From NCBI GenBank assembly GCA_029261355.1, contig JAJDBM010000038.1:1-64000 (forward strand): a DNA stretch of 64,000 nt. Reading direction: 5' to 3'. The position numbers and the translations under genes were made by a program. This document shows, one piece after another, positions 8,059-17,814 of the stretch (positions within the stretch are counted from its first letter, which is position 1; each line of letters starts with the position of its first letter). Source of the stretch: Nitrospirales bacterium. Its GTDB lineage: Bacteria > Nitrospirota > Nitrospiria > Nitrospirales > UBA8639. The notes under the pieces are model-generated. The model saw nothing but the letters and a program-made list of their open reading frames with translations, searched no databases and was not told the origin of the DNA.

Positions 8059-10827
8059 CTATCGTAGACTAGGGAAACGCCCTATGTGAGGATGCGCGTG
8101 ATCCGAAATTGCCCCACCAAGTTTGAGTGGGCGTTTTGGGACAATGGCCTTCTTACCATTATAGTTATTGATGACCATCGCATTTTCTTGGTCTAGACGT
8201 GTCTTGCCAAATTGGAAACTCAGCGCACGTTTCCCAGGCTGTGCGTTAGGGGCAACCTTATACTTCACTATGATGCTCACACCTGCGCCTTGTACATCTG
8301 ACAGAATAGATGTCGCTTTCGCTGTGACTCCTTGACCGAGGGACACACGAAGTTGATTAAGGAGCGGGCGAGCATGTTGGACTTTCACCTTTATCACTCC
8401 TTTGCCACCTGGTTTCACCACAAGGGTTTTCCCGCCATAGACCACATCCATTGATGGCCTAGGCGACTTGCCTGGATGAACATGTGTAGTAGCCGTCGCA
8501 TAAGCTGTGAACGGCTTGCGCCCGAATCTTTTTTCATATTCTTTCAGCAAATCATCATAGTTCGTACCTGTCTCATAATGTGCGCTCGGCGCAGGTACTG
8601 TCTGATTGGTACTTACATACTCCACGTCAATCCTGATTTTTCGTGGCCGTTTCGTTTGCTTGAAATCAGAGAGGTTGAGAGATTTCATGTCGAGCACACC
8701 AGAATATATTCCATCTTGGACTTCGGTATCTCTTCCCTTTTCCCCGTTATCGAACATGGGGAGTGTTTGGATAAGCTTCGCTCCATCATAAACACGTGCG
8801 TTCACAAGCAGATTCGTCAACGGATAGCGAAAGTCCAGTCGCGCCTTAATGACCCGACGGTCTGGATAGTCTTCATGATCTTTGTCGAACCACATCTGAG
8901 CATTCATTTCACGGTTCGCCACATACGCCACAACCTCAATGTTGTCAGAAGTAGGCATCCGATATTTGAGACGTCGCCCCGCAAAAATTTTGAATGTCCA
9001 TTTTCCCGGGTGCGCAGCTTTCACCCGAATTCCGTTAAACCGACCATTTCGTGCAAGGTTATTTGCGGGCACCTGGATATGGTTCCCAGATTCATCCGTC
9101 AGTTGAATGTTCAAATCCGCTGCATTATTTTTCTCTAAAAATACATAAAACAACATGTCTTTTGTCCGCGGAGGGACATAGAATTGAGAGGAAAAGTACT
9201 CGCGTTGCTGCTCTTCACTCGTTTTCTTCACCTTCCCCTTGTACGTATAAACGGCACTATTACCGCGGAGTGTGGTCATTTTCCGAGTCATGTTGAGTTT
9301 GAGTTCTGCCCCACTGTCGAGTTCTGACATAGGTGTGGGACTACCGCCAGTATCTGTCGCAATCTCCTCCATCGTCGTCGCATCAGCATTGCCAAATGTC
9401 ATGGTGTTGATCTTGATGCCCAAATCGTTGGCTCGATTGACTTGATCCCATAGACTATCACCAGTCGTCTGTTTGCCATCTGACATCAGAATGATCTGTC
9501 CAGAATTGACGCCCTCTTCACCATGCTCTGCGATCATGGCATCGATGGCCTCTTCAAGAGCCAGCGCGATATTTGTTGCCCCCGTCGCATTACGAAAACT
9601 TGCGTTTGGAAGCAAATTGGTTGAGTCGTAAACATCGTAATCGAACAATTGTTCCACCGCATGGTTATATAAGAAGGTGCCAACATAATCATCATCCTCA
9701 GAACTGTGATACAGATAGAGGCCAGCCTCCTGCACATAAGAACTGGCCGGCCGACCATTGGTTTGGACACCCATGCTACCCGAACGATCAAGTAGCAACA
9801 CAGTGCCTGGAAAAGGCTCATCATCACCAAGAAAACGCACATCCACGTCAGGCATGCCTAGCAACGTAGGAGCATTGAAATCTCCCTCCGTATGCACCCC
9901 CGCCAGATCTCCATGAGCCGACGGCAAAACGCTCCATTCATCCTGCGCAAAAGGAGTCGTGAATCCGTGGTGAGTTCGATCTGGTCCATCATTATTCGGA
10001 TCGGCATCGGTTAACAGTGCCGGAGTTAAGACTTCACCCGTTGTCGAAGCTGGACCAGGCTGATCATAGCTCAGAACGAGACGGGCATTAGTGGTATCAA
10101 CAAACAGATGAGGAAAATTCCCAGCCATCACAGAATTCGGATCCCCTTCGTCCACCGCCACGTCAAAAGTCGTAGCCCCACCGTCTAAAGATCCACTGTA
10201 GTACCCACCTGAACTGGCGTATCTGTCCGGGAGTTCATAGAGATAATGTCCGAGCTCATGATGTAGAACATCGTGGATACACCGTCGCGTGGACGAATTG
10301 AGGTTAAGTGGTAAATCAACATTTTTCCATCCAGCTGGCCAAGCACTCGAACCACCACTTCCAATATTCCATTTAATATCTGCAGTTGTCCAAGCACGTC
10401 CCTGATCAGCAACATAGGCACGACGCAGATAATGGGTGCCATGGGTAGATGTGTAAATGTATTCCGCAAGCTGATCAATATCACCTAACAACTTATCTCG
10501 ACCACTACACGTGTCACCTCCAGAACAAGATCCAGGGCTGTCGGGAGCTCCTTGTGCAGCTCGTGCATTATTCGTGGCAGAACAGGTGCCAGGGGAAACA
10601 CCATCGTCCTGAGTCACGTTTTCATCCACACTGGCCCCAAGGGCATCTAAGTTATCGTAGGATACCCACAAGGTAATCCCACCATCGGCTCCAATAATAG
10701 ATGCATGCACAGGAGCAACTACCAGTAAGATGGCTGCGAGCAGCAAGCTTAGCTGCATATAACTGTTCGTTAATTTGCCTATATTATTTCGCCAATATTC
10801 CGGAAACTGCTCTATCAATACTTTCAT
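8059..10827 (-). CDS. Secreted CLCA-like metalloprotease with von Willebrand factor A domain
   Basis: This 922-residue protein has an N-terminal membrane/signal segment (about 22-43). It is followed by a zinc protease-like region with HELGHYLYELPDRY (HExxH at 190-194, third-ligand candidate Asp201) and then a VWA domain (about 340-530). The VWA domain has an intact MIDAS motif DRSGSMG, plus ATNIALALEEA and ILMSDGKQT. The C-terminal ~350 residues look like beta-sandwich domains. This order matches CLCA proteins, known as self-cleaving metalloproteases in animals and present in scattered bacteria. It is probably extracellular or surface-exposed and metal dependent. An AAAGGGGGA ribosome site precedes the ATG. 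It is monocistronic. Confidence 0.8.
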   Translation of the reverse strand: MKVLIEQFPEYWRNNIGKLTNSYMQLSLLLAAILLVVAPVHASIIGADGGITLWVSYDNLDALGASVDENVTQDDGVSPGTCSATNNARAAQGAPDSPGSCSGGDTCSGRDKLLGDIDQLAEYIYTSTHGTHYLRRAYVADQGRAWTTADIKWNIGSGGSSAWPAGWKNVDLPLNLNSSTRRCIHDVLHHELGHYLYELPDRYASSGGYYSGSLDGGATTFDVAVDEGDPNSVMAGNFPHLFVDTTNARLVLSYDQPGPASTTGEVLTPALLTDADPNNDGPDRTHHGFTTPFAQDEWSVLPSAHGDLAGVHTEGDFNAPTLLGMPDVDVRFLGDDEPFPGTVLLLDRSGSMGVQTNGRPASSYVQEAGLYLYHSSEDDDYVGTFLYNHAVEQLFDYDVYDSTNLLPNASFRNATGATNIALALEEAIDAMIAEHGEEGVNSGQIILMSDGKQTTGDSLWDQVNRANDLGIKINTMTFGNADATTMEEIATDTGGSPTPMSELDSGAELKLNMTRKMTTLRGNSAVYTYKGKVKKTSEEQQREYFSSQFYVPPRTKDMLFYVFLEKNNAADLNIQLTDESGNHIQVPANNLARNGRFNGIRVKAAHPGKWTFKIFAGRRLKYRMPTSDNIEVVAYVANREMNAQMWFDKDHEDYPDRRVIKARLDFRYPLTNLLVNARVYDGAKLIQTLPMFDNGEKGRDTEVQDGIYSGVLDMKSLNLSDFKQTKRPRKIRIDVEYVSTNQTVPAPSAHYETGTNYDDLLKEYEKRFGRKPFTAYATATTHVHPGKSPRPSMDVVYGGKTLVVKPGGKGVIKVKVQHARPLLNQLRVSLGQGVTAKATSILSDVQGAGVSIIVKYKVAPNAQPGKRALSFQFGKTRLDQENAMVINNYNGKKAIVPKRPLKLGGAISDHAHPHIGRFPSLR

Positions 10828-11185
10828 AACAACTCCCCCTTTAATCGATCATCCATGATTGAAAACTCTTTCTTTTCCATTTATTGCAAAGGAGTTGCCA
10901 GATCGTGTTTCGCTCAATACGCGACCTCTCAGATGTCATCCAAGTCTCATTTATTCCGCTTGTATCGCTTTACTCGTCCGTCAATAGGTAATGGTCAAGT
11001 GTCGACTTTCTAGTCGCATATAAACGGGGCCGTTCTCATCACGTGAGTATCGCATCAGATACAAAGTGTATCTCCTTTAATATGTTTCGATTACCTAGCT
11101 ACACGTATGAGTAGCATTGGAAATAAGGTGAAAAATGAAAATGTTTAAATTTCCAGAAATACATTTCTGCTAATTTCCTCTTCAG
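10828..11185. other. Gene-free stretch with a small hairpin
   Basis: This is the upstream region of the CLCA-like gene. A perfect dyad AGATAC (11057-11062) / GTATCT (11068-11073) with a five-base loop is the only structure seen. No coding frame or recognisable promoter pair can be defended. Confidence 0.3.
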
Positions 11186-11440
11186 TCAGACAGTTTTTGT
11201 TGGACGAAGAAGCAACCACTTACTAAGTCTATTGCCATCCCACTCGGCAATAATCTCTGCTCCTTCGTGCTTTTTATATTCCAATGGCCGTCTGGTCGTC
11301 CCAAACACTTCCCATGGCCAGTCGGTGACATGATTAGCACTTACTAAAATGATTGTTGTCGTGTAGAATAATGGGATGAGGTCCAACAAAAAACTGCTCG
11401 CGATCTTCCTGATTGCTCTCTTCCTTTCGTTGAGTTTCAA
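11186..11440 (-). pseudogene. Possible degraded or spurious small ORF
   Basis: An 84-codon frame overlaps the opposite-strand start of the following exported-protein gene. Its C-terminal half (DWPWEVFGTTRRPLEYKK and what follows to WLLLRPTKTV) looks protein-like, but the N-terminal part does not. No start in the good half is available. It could be a remnant of a lost gene. Low confidence. Confidence 0.2.
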
Positions 11441-11735
11441 TGCCTATGCCTGCCTCGTTCCGATTTATGGAGGCATGAAAGTGAGTCAAGGAAGCGACTG
11501 CACGAAACCTGGGGAAGAACCAGCCTCGCAATTTTGTGACGGGTTTAAATCCCTTGCGGTCCAATCTAGCTCCGACATGCCTTCAGGAGGACTTTCCCAT
11601 TCCTTCCCGGCAGGGAGTGCTCCCTCCGTCCATCCCATCCCTCTGGCAAGCCATCAATTCCTTTCTCTACATGCAAAAACGTACCTTCCCGCCCCAGAGG
11701 ATACCCTTGTCCTCATTTCAGTATTTAGAATTTGA
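11376..11735 (+). CDS. Small exported cysteine-containing protein upstream of cusCBA
   Basis: This 119-residue protein has a clear signal peptide (MRSNKKLLAIFLIALFLSLS, cleaved near NAYA-CL). The mature part has a few cysteines and is rich in Ser, Pro and His. It is not a recognised family. It is co-oriented with, and lies just ahead of, the copper/silver efflux genes, so a role in periplasmic metal sensing or binding is a reasonable guess, nothing more. The ribosome site is weak. Confidence 0.55.
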   Translation: MRSNKKLLAIFLIALFLSLSFNAYACLVPIYGGMKVSQGSDCTKPGEEPASQFCDGFKSLAVQSSSDMPSGGLSHSFPAGSAPSVHPIPLASHQFLSLHAKTYLPAPEDTLVLISVFRI

Positions 11736-11791
11736 TACCTCCCCACATTTCCTTTTCCCACGTACTTTTCTGATTTAGAACATCGCATACT

Positions 11792-11818
11792 CATCTTTCT
11801 GTCTTTCGAAGAAAGATG
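11792..11818 (+). promoter_or_regulatory. Hairpin in the cusC leader
   Basis: CATCTTTCT (11792-11800) pairs with AGAAAGATG (11810-11818) around a nine-base loop, 73 bases before the cusC ATG. It could be an operator, an attenuating hairpin or the end of the preceding transcript. There is no U-tract. Confidence 0.35.
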
Positions 11819-11890
11819 TTCGAACCTGACTTTCCGTATCTCCTAATTTTTGGAAACGGACAAGGACGTTGGTTCGCTTTGGAGAACAAT

Positions 11891-13165
11891 ATGAACGCCG
11901 TACAAATATTTTGTGGGCAAGGGCTGCTACTCGGCCTTCTTTTGCTTGGACTACCCTGGCCAATCTGGGCAGCAGACTCGAATGTCACACACGTCAACAT
12001 ACAACTTGCTCCGCTCATTCAAGAAGCGCTTCAACACAATCCTGAGGTGGTGGCTGCACAAGCCCAAGTAGTGGCCATGCGTGAGCGAGTCCCTCAAAGT
12101 CGTTCGTTAGATGACCCCGAAATGACTATTCGCATGTGGAATACACCGAATTCTCTGGATGTGACTCGATCAGACAGAACCATCTTTGGGCTCGCTCAAC
12201 AATTCCCCTTTCCCGGCACATTGTCAAAGCAAGAGCAGGTGGCTGAGATGGTCCTTGAACAAGCGGAGCAACGCTACAATGGAAAGCAACGCGAAATAAT
12301 CGCGACAGTGAAGGTGGCATATTATGAATGGTTTTATGTCCACCAAGCTCTTGAGATTCATCATCAGGAAGCCACGAGGCTGAAACAATTCTTTGAAGCC
12401 GCAACAGCTAAGTTTCGTGTCGGTAAAGGAACGCACGTCGATGTATTAAAAGCACAGGTGGAACAATCCAAGTGGTTTCAACACCTGCCTATCCTGGATC
12501 AACAAAAAGAGACGGCCCAGGCTCACCTCAATACATTACTCAATCGTGAACCGATGACTCCGCTAGGTATTCCCCTCAACCTCATCGAAAAGCCCAAGAC
12601 ATTCTCATTGAAACTTCTCCAAAAACTCGCTCTTCAGCAACGACCTGAAATTCGCGAAGCAGCGTTACTTGTGGAACAACTGAACTCAACGATCAAGCTG
12701 GCAGAACTCCAAACGTATCCGCATTTGCGTGTCGAAGTACAACGTTGGCAGAACCGAAACGCTGATGATGGTTTTGGGGGAGTGGTATCCATCAACCTTC
12801 CCTTTGCCTTTTGGACCAAACCCAAGTACGAGGCTGGAGTACGAGAAGCCCTCGCCAACCGAGAAGTCGCACAGTTCAAGAAAAGAAACCTGGAAAATCA
12901 CACTCGATTCCAGGTTCAAGACTTTCTTGCTCAAATTGAGACCAAAAAGAAAATTACGACCCTCTACAAAACCACTGTTCTCCCCCAAGCCAAACTCACG
13001 GTGAAAGCAGCAATGGCTGGTTATCGCACCAATCGCACAGACTTTTTAGATCTGATCTCAGCTGATCGTGCCTTGCTGGCGTATCAGTTGGAATATGTTC
13101 GTGCGTTAGTCGACTGGAAGCAATTGCTTGCCAAACTTGAACGAGTCATTGGGACAGAATTGTGA
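11891..13165 (+). CDS. cusC: CusC/CzcC-like TolC-family outer-membrane channel
   Basis: This 424-residue protein has a signal peptide (MNAVQIFCGQGLLLGLLLLG up to WAADS) and the two-fold coiled-coil pattern of TolC family efflux ducts (LIQEALQHNPEVVAAQAQV, then long Gln/Ala-rich helices). It forms the outer-membrane exit of the tripartite pump encoded with the next two genes. The frame is open upstream to 11816, but the ATG at 11891 has GGAGAAC before it and begins the signal peptide. The spacing to the adaptor gene is 16 bases. The symbol follows the inferred Cu/Ag specificity of the pump. Confidence 0.85.
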   Translation: MNAVQIFCGQGLLLGLLLLGLPWPIWAADSNVTHVNIQLAPLIQEALQHNPEVVAAQAQVVAMRERVPQSRSLDDPEMTIRMWNTPNSLDVTRSDRTIFGLAQQFPFPGTLSKQEQVAEMVLEQAEQRYNGKQREIIATVKVAYYEWFYVHQALEIHHQEATRLKQFFEAATAKFRVGKGTHVDVLKAQVEQSKWFQHLPILDQQKETAQAHLNTLLNREPMTPLGIPLNLIEKPKTFSLKLLQKLALQQRPEIREAALLVEQLNSTIKLAELQTYPHLRVEVQRWQNRNADDGFGGVVSINLPFAFWTKPKYEAGVREALANREVAQFKKRNLENHTRFQVQDFLAQIETKKKITTLYKTTVLPQAKLTVKAAMAGYRTNRTDFLDLISADRALLAYQLEYVRALVDWKQLLAKLERVIGTEL

Positions 13166-13181
13166 ACGGGAAGGGTTCATC

Positions 13182-14525
13182 ATGAACATACAGCCACGCG
13201 CTCTAAGTCCGATTCAATGGGTTGCCAACGTCATTGGAATGCTGCTCATAGTCGGAGGCAGTTGGTGGATGAATAAGGAGCTTACTCCTCAACACCAAAC
13301 AACTCTATCGAATGTCACTCATCCTGATAATCAACACATGCAACAGATGCCCGAGATGGGAATGAAGGCCATCGCGAAGTCATCGGATATGGAGTCTGCT
13401 CGTGCATCCCCCATGGTGTCCCCTCTCAGACAACAAATGATTGGGCTGCAAACAGCGCTGGTCGAGAAACGCCACCTGTCAACAACAGTTCGAGCGGTGA
13501 GCCGGGTCGCGTATAACGAGCAGCGTATTGCTCATGTGAATCTTCGAATTTCAGGTTGGATCAAAGACCTCTACGTGGATTTCGCCGGACAACCTGTCCG
13601 AAAGGGACAACCTCTTTTTACGCTCTACAGCCCGGAGCTCGTGGCAACACAGGAGGAATACCTTCTAGCCTTGCAGGCATTTACAGACATTCACCAAAGC
13701 CCGCTGCCTCAGGTTCATCAACAAGCCCAACAAGTGGTGGATGCCGCCCGTGATCGATTACGACTATGGACTTTTACCGATGCTCAAATAGAGGAATTGG
13801 AGTCGCGGGGAACACCAACCACCTCTGTGACCATTTATTCTCCGAGCCAGGGTTATGTGATCGACAAAACTGCGTTTCAAGGTATGTTCGTCACACCTGA
13901 CCTCACGATGTATACGATTGCAGATCTGTCCACGATTTGGGTACAGGCTGACGTCTATGAATATGAATTGCCATTTATTCAGGTAGGACAATCAGCGAAG
14001 CTCACCTTGGATGCCATCCCGAGTGAAACATTTTCTGGTCATGTGACCTATATCTACCCCTATCTCAATAAAGAATCTCGCACCGTGCAGGTGCGATTGG
14101 AATTCCCCAACCCTGGCATTCGGTTAAAACCTGACATGTATGGCACAACGATCATTGCGGTAGAGCGAGGTCTCCGGTTAGCCGTCCCGGATCAGGCCGT
14201 GCTTGACTCTGGACTCAGACACGTTGTGTACGTTGCACAAGAAAAGGGAACGTTCGAACCACGAGAGGTGACGCTCGGAGCCACCGTTGATTCCTTCATC
14301 GAAGTGACCCAAGGGTTACAAGAAGGTGAGCGAATCGTCACATCCGGCACCTTTTTATTAGATTCGGAAAGTCGCCTCATGGGTACGAGTCATCTAATGG
14401 GAGCCTTGGGGATGGGTGGCGTCCCAATGGAAAAGGCACAGATGGGTGAGATGGATATGAAACATATGGACATGAGCGGAATGAAGATGGAGATGAAAAA
14501 AGCAGAACGGGAAGAAGTCCAATGA
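13182..14525 (+). CDS. cusB: CusB-like periplasmic adaptor with Met/His-rich tail
   Basis: This 447-residue membrane-fusion protein has an N-terminal anchor (about 12-30), a Met-rich segment (MQQMPEMGMKAIAKS) and lipoyl/barrel-sandwich halves (VSRVAYNEQRIAHVNLRISG and SPSQGYVIDKTAFQGMFV). It carries a beta-barrel domain and an unusual C-terminal tail containing repeated M-D-M, H-M-D-M and M-K-M-E-M. It links the CusC channel to the RND pump. The Met/His clusters at both ends suit soft-metal (Cu+ or Ag+) binding and could stand in for a separate CusF chaperone, which is absent here. The ATG at 13182 follows the cusC stop closely; the gene ends in an ATGA overlap with cusA. Confidence 0.85.
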   Translation: MNIQPRALSPIQWVANVIGMLLIVGGSWWMNKELTPQHQTTLSNVTHPDNQHMQQMPEMGMKAIAKSSDMESARASPMVSPLRQQMIGLQTALVEKRHLSTTVRAVSRVAYNEQRIAHVNLRISGWIKDLYVDFAGQPVRKGQPLFTLYSPELVATQEEYLLALQAFTDIHQSPLPQVHQQAQQVVDAARDRLRLWTFTDAQIEELESRGTPTTSVTIYSPSQGYVIDKTAFQGMFVTPDLTMYTIADLSTIWVQADVYEYELPFIQVGQSAKLTLDAIPSETFSGHVTYIYPYLNKESRTVQVRLEFPNPGIRLKPDMYGTTIIAVERGLRLAVPDQAVLDSGLRHVVYVAQEKGTFEPREVTLGATVDSFIEVTQGLQEGERIVTSGTFLLDSESRLMGTSHLMGALGMGGVPMEKAQMGEMDMKHMDMSGMKMEMKKAEREEVQ

Positions 14526-17500
14526 TTGAACGAGTTATTGGGTGGAGTGCCCGCAACGGTTTTCTGGTGGGGTTATTGACTCTGTTTCTCATGGGCTGGG
14601 GAGTCTGGGTGATTGAGCGCACTCCGCTCGATGCCTTGCCTGACCTCTCGGATGTCCAAGTGATTGTGCTCACCGAATGGCCCGGACGCAGTCCGGACCT
14701 TATTGAGGATCAAATCACCTATCCCCTTGTGACCTCCATGTTAGGAGCCCCGAATATCAAATATGTGAGAGGGCAATCCTTTCTCGGACTCTCTTTTGTG
14801 TACATCGTGTTCCAAGACGGAACCGATATGTACTGGGCACGAAGCCGTGTCGTGGAATATCTACAAGGCGTGGAGAGTAAATTACCTGAAGGCGTCTCGC
14901 CAACGCTCGGGCCCGATGCCACAGGAGTCGGTTGGGTCTTTCAGTATGCGTTGGTGGATGACACTGGCCAACAGAGTTTAGCCGATCTTCGTTCTTTTCA
15001 AGACTGGTCTCTGCGCTATTGGCTGCAAAGCGTACCAGGCGTTGCTGAGGTAGCTTCAATTGGGGGGTACGTGAAGCAATATCAAGTTCAAGTCGATCCA
15101 GTAAAACTTGAAGGATACGGCATTGGTCTCTCTAAGATCATCCAAGCGATTCGTCGAAGCAACAATGAAGTCGGAGGACGGGTGATTGAGGCTAGCGAAC
15201 GTGAATACATGGTTCGAGGGCGGGGGTATATCACTTCCCTCGATGATATCCGAGTGGTCCCCGTTGGGATGGATCAACAGGGAACGCCGATTACCATACG
15301 GGATGTCGCGCATGTCACCATCGGTCCAGATATGCGGAGAGGCATCGCAGAGCTGGATGGCACAGGGGAAGTGGTTGGCGGCATCGTCGTCATGCGGTAC
15401 GGCGAAAATGCCTTGGAGGTCATTGATCGAGTCAAACAGAAATTGAAAGAGATTGGACCATCTATTCCCAATGGCATTCGAGTAGTCCCCGTGTATGATC
15501 GATCAGACTTGATCCTACGAGCGATCGCGACGTTAAAGGAAAAACTCGTGGAAATCAGTATCGTCGTCAGTCTGATTAGTTTGCTTTTCCTCTTTCACTT
15601 TCGATCCGCCTTCGTCCCGGTCCTTCTGATCCCAGTGGCCATCCTACTCTCCTTCATTGCCATGTATTATCTGGGAATTAGCTCGAATGTCATGTCACTT
15701 TCTGGCATCGCGATTGCGATTGGGGCCATGGTCGATGCCGTCATTGTCATGGTGGAAAATGCTCACCGACGATTAGAAGAATGGGAACAGCATGGCCGCA
15801 TTGGATCTCGAGAAGACATTATTATTCGAGCGGCTCAAGAAGTAGGCAAGCCGCTCTTTTTTTCTTTGCTCATTATTACCGTCTCCTTTTTGCCCATTTT
15901 CACTTTGGAAGCGCAAGAAGGCCGTCTATTTAAACCGCTCGTCTATACAAAGACGTTTGCCATGTTCTTTGCCGCTCTTACCTCCATCACCTTAGCTCCC
16001 TTATTGATGCGTTGGTTCATTCGAGGTCAGATCACACCAGAACGTCGAAATCCTCTGAACCGCTTGCTTATTTGGCTCTATACGCCTTTGGTCAAGACGG
16101 TATTGCGATTCAGATGGCTTGCCGTAGGATGTGCGATTGTTGGAATGATTATGGCTTGGCCCCTCTACGAAAGGCTTGGGTCGGAATTCATGCCTCCGCT
16201 GAACGAAGGGACCATCTTGTATATGCCCACGACCCTTCCAGGCTTGTCTATTCAACAAGCCAATAAAATTCTTCAGACTCAAGATCGATTGTTAAAAGAA
16301 ATTCCTGAGGTAGATCGAGTATTTGGGAAAATGGGTCGAGCACGCAGCGCTACCGATCCGGCTCCACTCAATATGGCCGAGACCATTGTGACACTCAAGC
16401 CTCAAGAAACATGGCGTTCAGGCATGACGTGGGACACACTCATCGCAGAAATGGATCAGCGGGTTAGCATGCCCGGCATGCCGAACATCTGGTGGATGCC
16501 TATTCAAACTCGAACCGAAATGCTTGCGACGGGTATCCGTAGCAGCCTAGGCATTAAAATCTTAGGGCCCCAGTTACAGGAACTGGAACGGCTCGGACTA
16601 CAAATAGAAGGCCTCCTGCAATCCCTTAACGGAACCCGAAGTGCCTATGCTGAACGACTCACCGGGGGATACTATTTGAATATCGACGTGAATCGGATTG
16701 CGGCCTCCCGATACGGGTTGACCGTTGCAGATGTTCAAGATGTCATCGAATCCGCCATTGGTGGAAAAAATGTTTCCTGGACCGTGGAGGGTCGAGAACG
16801 CTACCCAATTAACGTTCGCTATCCTCGTGAGCTTCGTCAAGATGTGAAGTCCCTCAAACGCGTACTAGTGACCACACCGCGAGGAGAACATATTCCCCTT
16901 GCGCAGCTCTCCCACATCACCAAGACAACCGGTCCACCTTTCATTCGAGATGAGAACGGCTCACTTGCCAGTATTGTGTTTGTCGATGTAGCTGGCCAAG
17001 ATTTAGGGACCTATGTTGAAACAGCCAAGGCACTGGTTCAAGAGCATGTCACCCTCCCTGCCGGATATTCGTTGCAATGGGCAGGGCAATATCAATATCT
17101 CGAACGGGCAGAACAACAACTTCTGATCGTCATTCCCGTCACATTGTTTCTCATTTTTGTCTTGCTGTACCTGAATTTCCAGTCCGTGCCTCGATGCCTG
17201 CTGGTCCTTCTCTCTGTTCCGTTTTCTTTAGTCGGCGCGATCTGGTATCTGAACTTTCTGGGCTATCACTTGAGCGTCGCTGTGTGGGTTGGACTGATCG
17301 CCCTAGCAGGTGTGGCAGTTGAAACCGGAGTCATTATGATCATGTTTTTGGATGAAGCCTGTGCCCGTTGGCAAAAGGAAAATCGTCTTCAATCATTTAC
17401 TGATCTTCGTAATGCCATAATTGAAGGTGCCCTGCTTCGAGTACGACCAAAAATCATGACAGCATCAGCGATCTTTCTGGGCTTACTCCCCATCATGTGG

Positions 17501-17650
17501 AGTCATGGAACGGGTGCAGATGTGATGAAACGGATTGCCGCTCCGATGATTGGAGGCATGGTGACCGCGACGATTCTCACGCTCCTCGTTATTCCAGCTC
17601 TGTTCTTGATTTGGAAAAAATGGGAATTAGGACTCTCGAACAAGACTTAA
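14522..17650 (+). CDS. cusA: CusA-type heavy-metal efflux RND pump
   Basis: This 1042-residue inner-membrane proton-driven transporter has the usual RND build: TM1, a large periplasmic loop, a TM2-6 bundle, a second loop and a second bundle. Three methionines in motifs LYMPTTLPG (Met568), APLNMAET (Met618) and TEMLATGIRS (Met667) sit at the positions and spacing of the Met triad that binds Cu(I)/Ag(I) in E. coli CusA. Copper/silver rather than Zn/Co/Ni is therefore the likely substrate. It is translationally coupled to the adaptor gene by ATGA. Confidence 0.9.
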   Translation: MIERVIGWSARNGFLVGLLTLFLMGWGVWVIERTPLDALPDLSDVQVIVLTEWPGRSPDLIEDQITYPLVTSMLGAPNIKYVRGQSFLGLSFVYIVFQDGTDMYWARSRVVEYLQGVESKLPEGVSPTLGPDATGVGWVFQYALVDDTGQQSLADLRSFQDWSLRYWLQSVPGVAEVASIGGYVKQYQVQVDPVKLEGYGIGLSKIIQAIRRSNNEVGGRVIEASEREYMVRGRGYITSLDDIRVVPVGMDQQGTPITIRDVAHVTIGPDMRRGIAELDGTGEVVGGIVVMRYGENALEVIDRVKQKLKEIGPSIPNGIRVVPVYDRSDLILRAIATLKEKLVEISIVVSLISLLFLFHFRSAFVPVLLIPVAILLSFIAMYYLGISSNVMSLSGIAIAIGAMVDAVIVMVENAHRRLEEWEQHGRIGSREDIIIRAAQEVGKPLFFSLLIITVSFLPIFTLEAQEGRLFKPLVYTKTFAMFFAALTSITLAPLLMRWFIRGQITPERRNPLNRLLIWLYTPLVKTVLRFRWLAVGCAIVGMIMAWPLYERLGSEFMPPLNEGTILYMPTTLPGLSIQQANKILQTQDRLLKEIPEVDRVFGKMGRARSATDPAPLNMAETIVTLKPQETWRSGMTWDTLIAEMDQRVSMPGMPNIWWMPIQTRTEMLATGIRSSLGIKILGPQLQELERLGLQIEGLLQSLNGTRSAYAERLTGGYYLNIDVNRIAASRYGLTVADVQDVIESAIGGKNVSWTVEGRERYPINVRYPRELRQDVKSLKRVLVTTPRGEHIPLAQLSHITKTTGPPFIRDENGSLASIVFVDVAGQDLGTYVETAKALVQEHVTLPAGYSLQWAGQYQYLERAEQQLLIVIPVTLFLIFVLLYLNFQSVPRCLLVLLSVPFSLVGAIWYLNFLGYHLSVAVWVGLIALAGVAVETGVIMIMFLDEACARWQKENRLQSFTDLRNAIIEGALLRVRPKIMTASAIFLGLLPIMWSHGTGADVMKRIAAPMIGGMVTATILTLLVIPALFLIWKKWELGLSNKT

Positions 17651-17814
17651 TAGTTCACTAGAGAAGATTATATTGATCCTGATGAAAAGCAGAGGGTTTG
17701 ATACCAGGGACAATCTTCAATTAATATTAATGGGTTAGACCGATGATGGTATAAGCCATTTTTTCTGCAGATATGCTATAAACGAATCCTTACTCACTAC
17801 CAAGAATTATCCAA

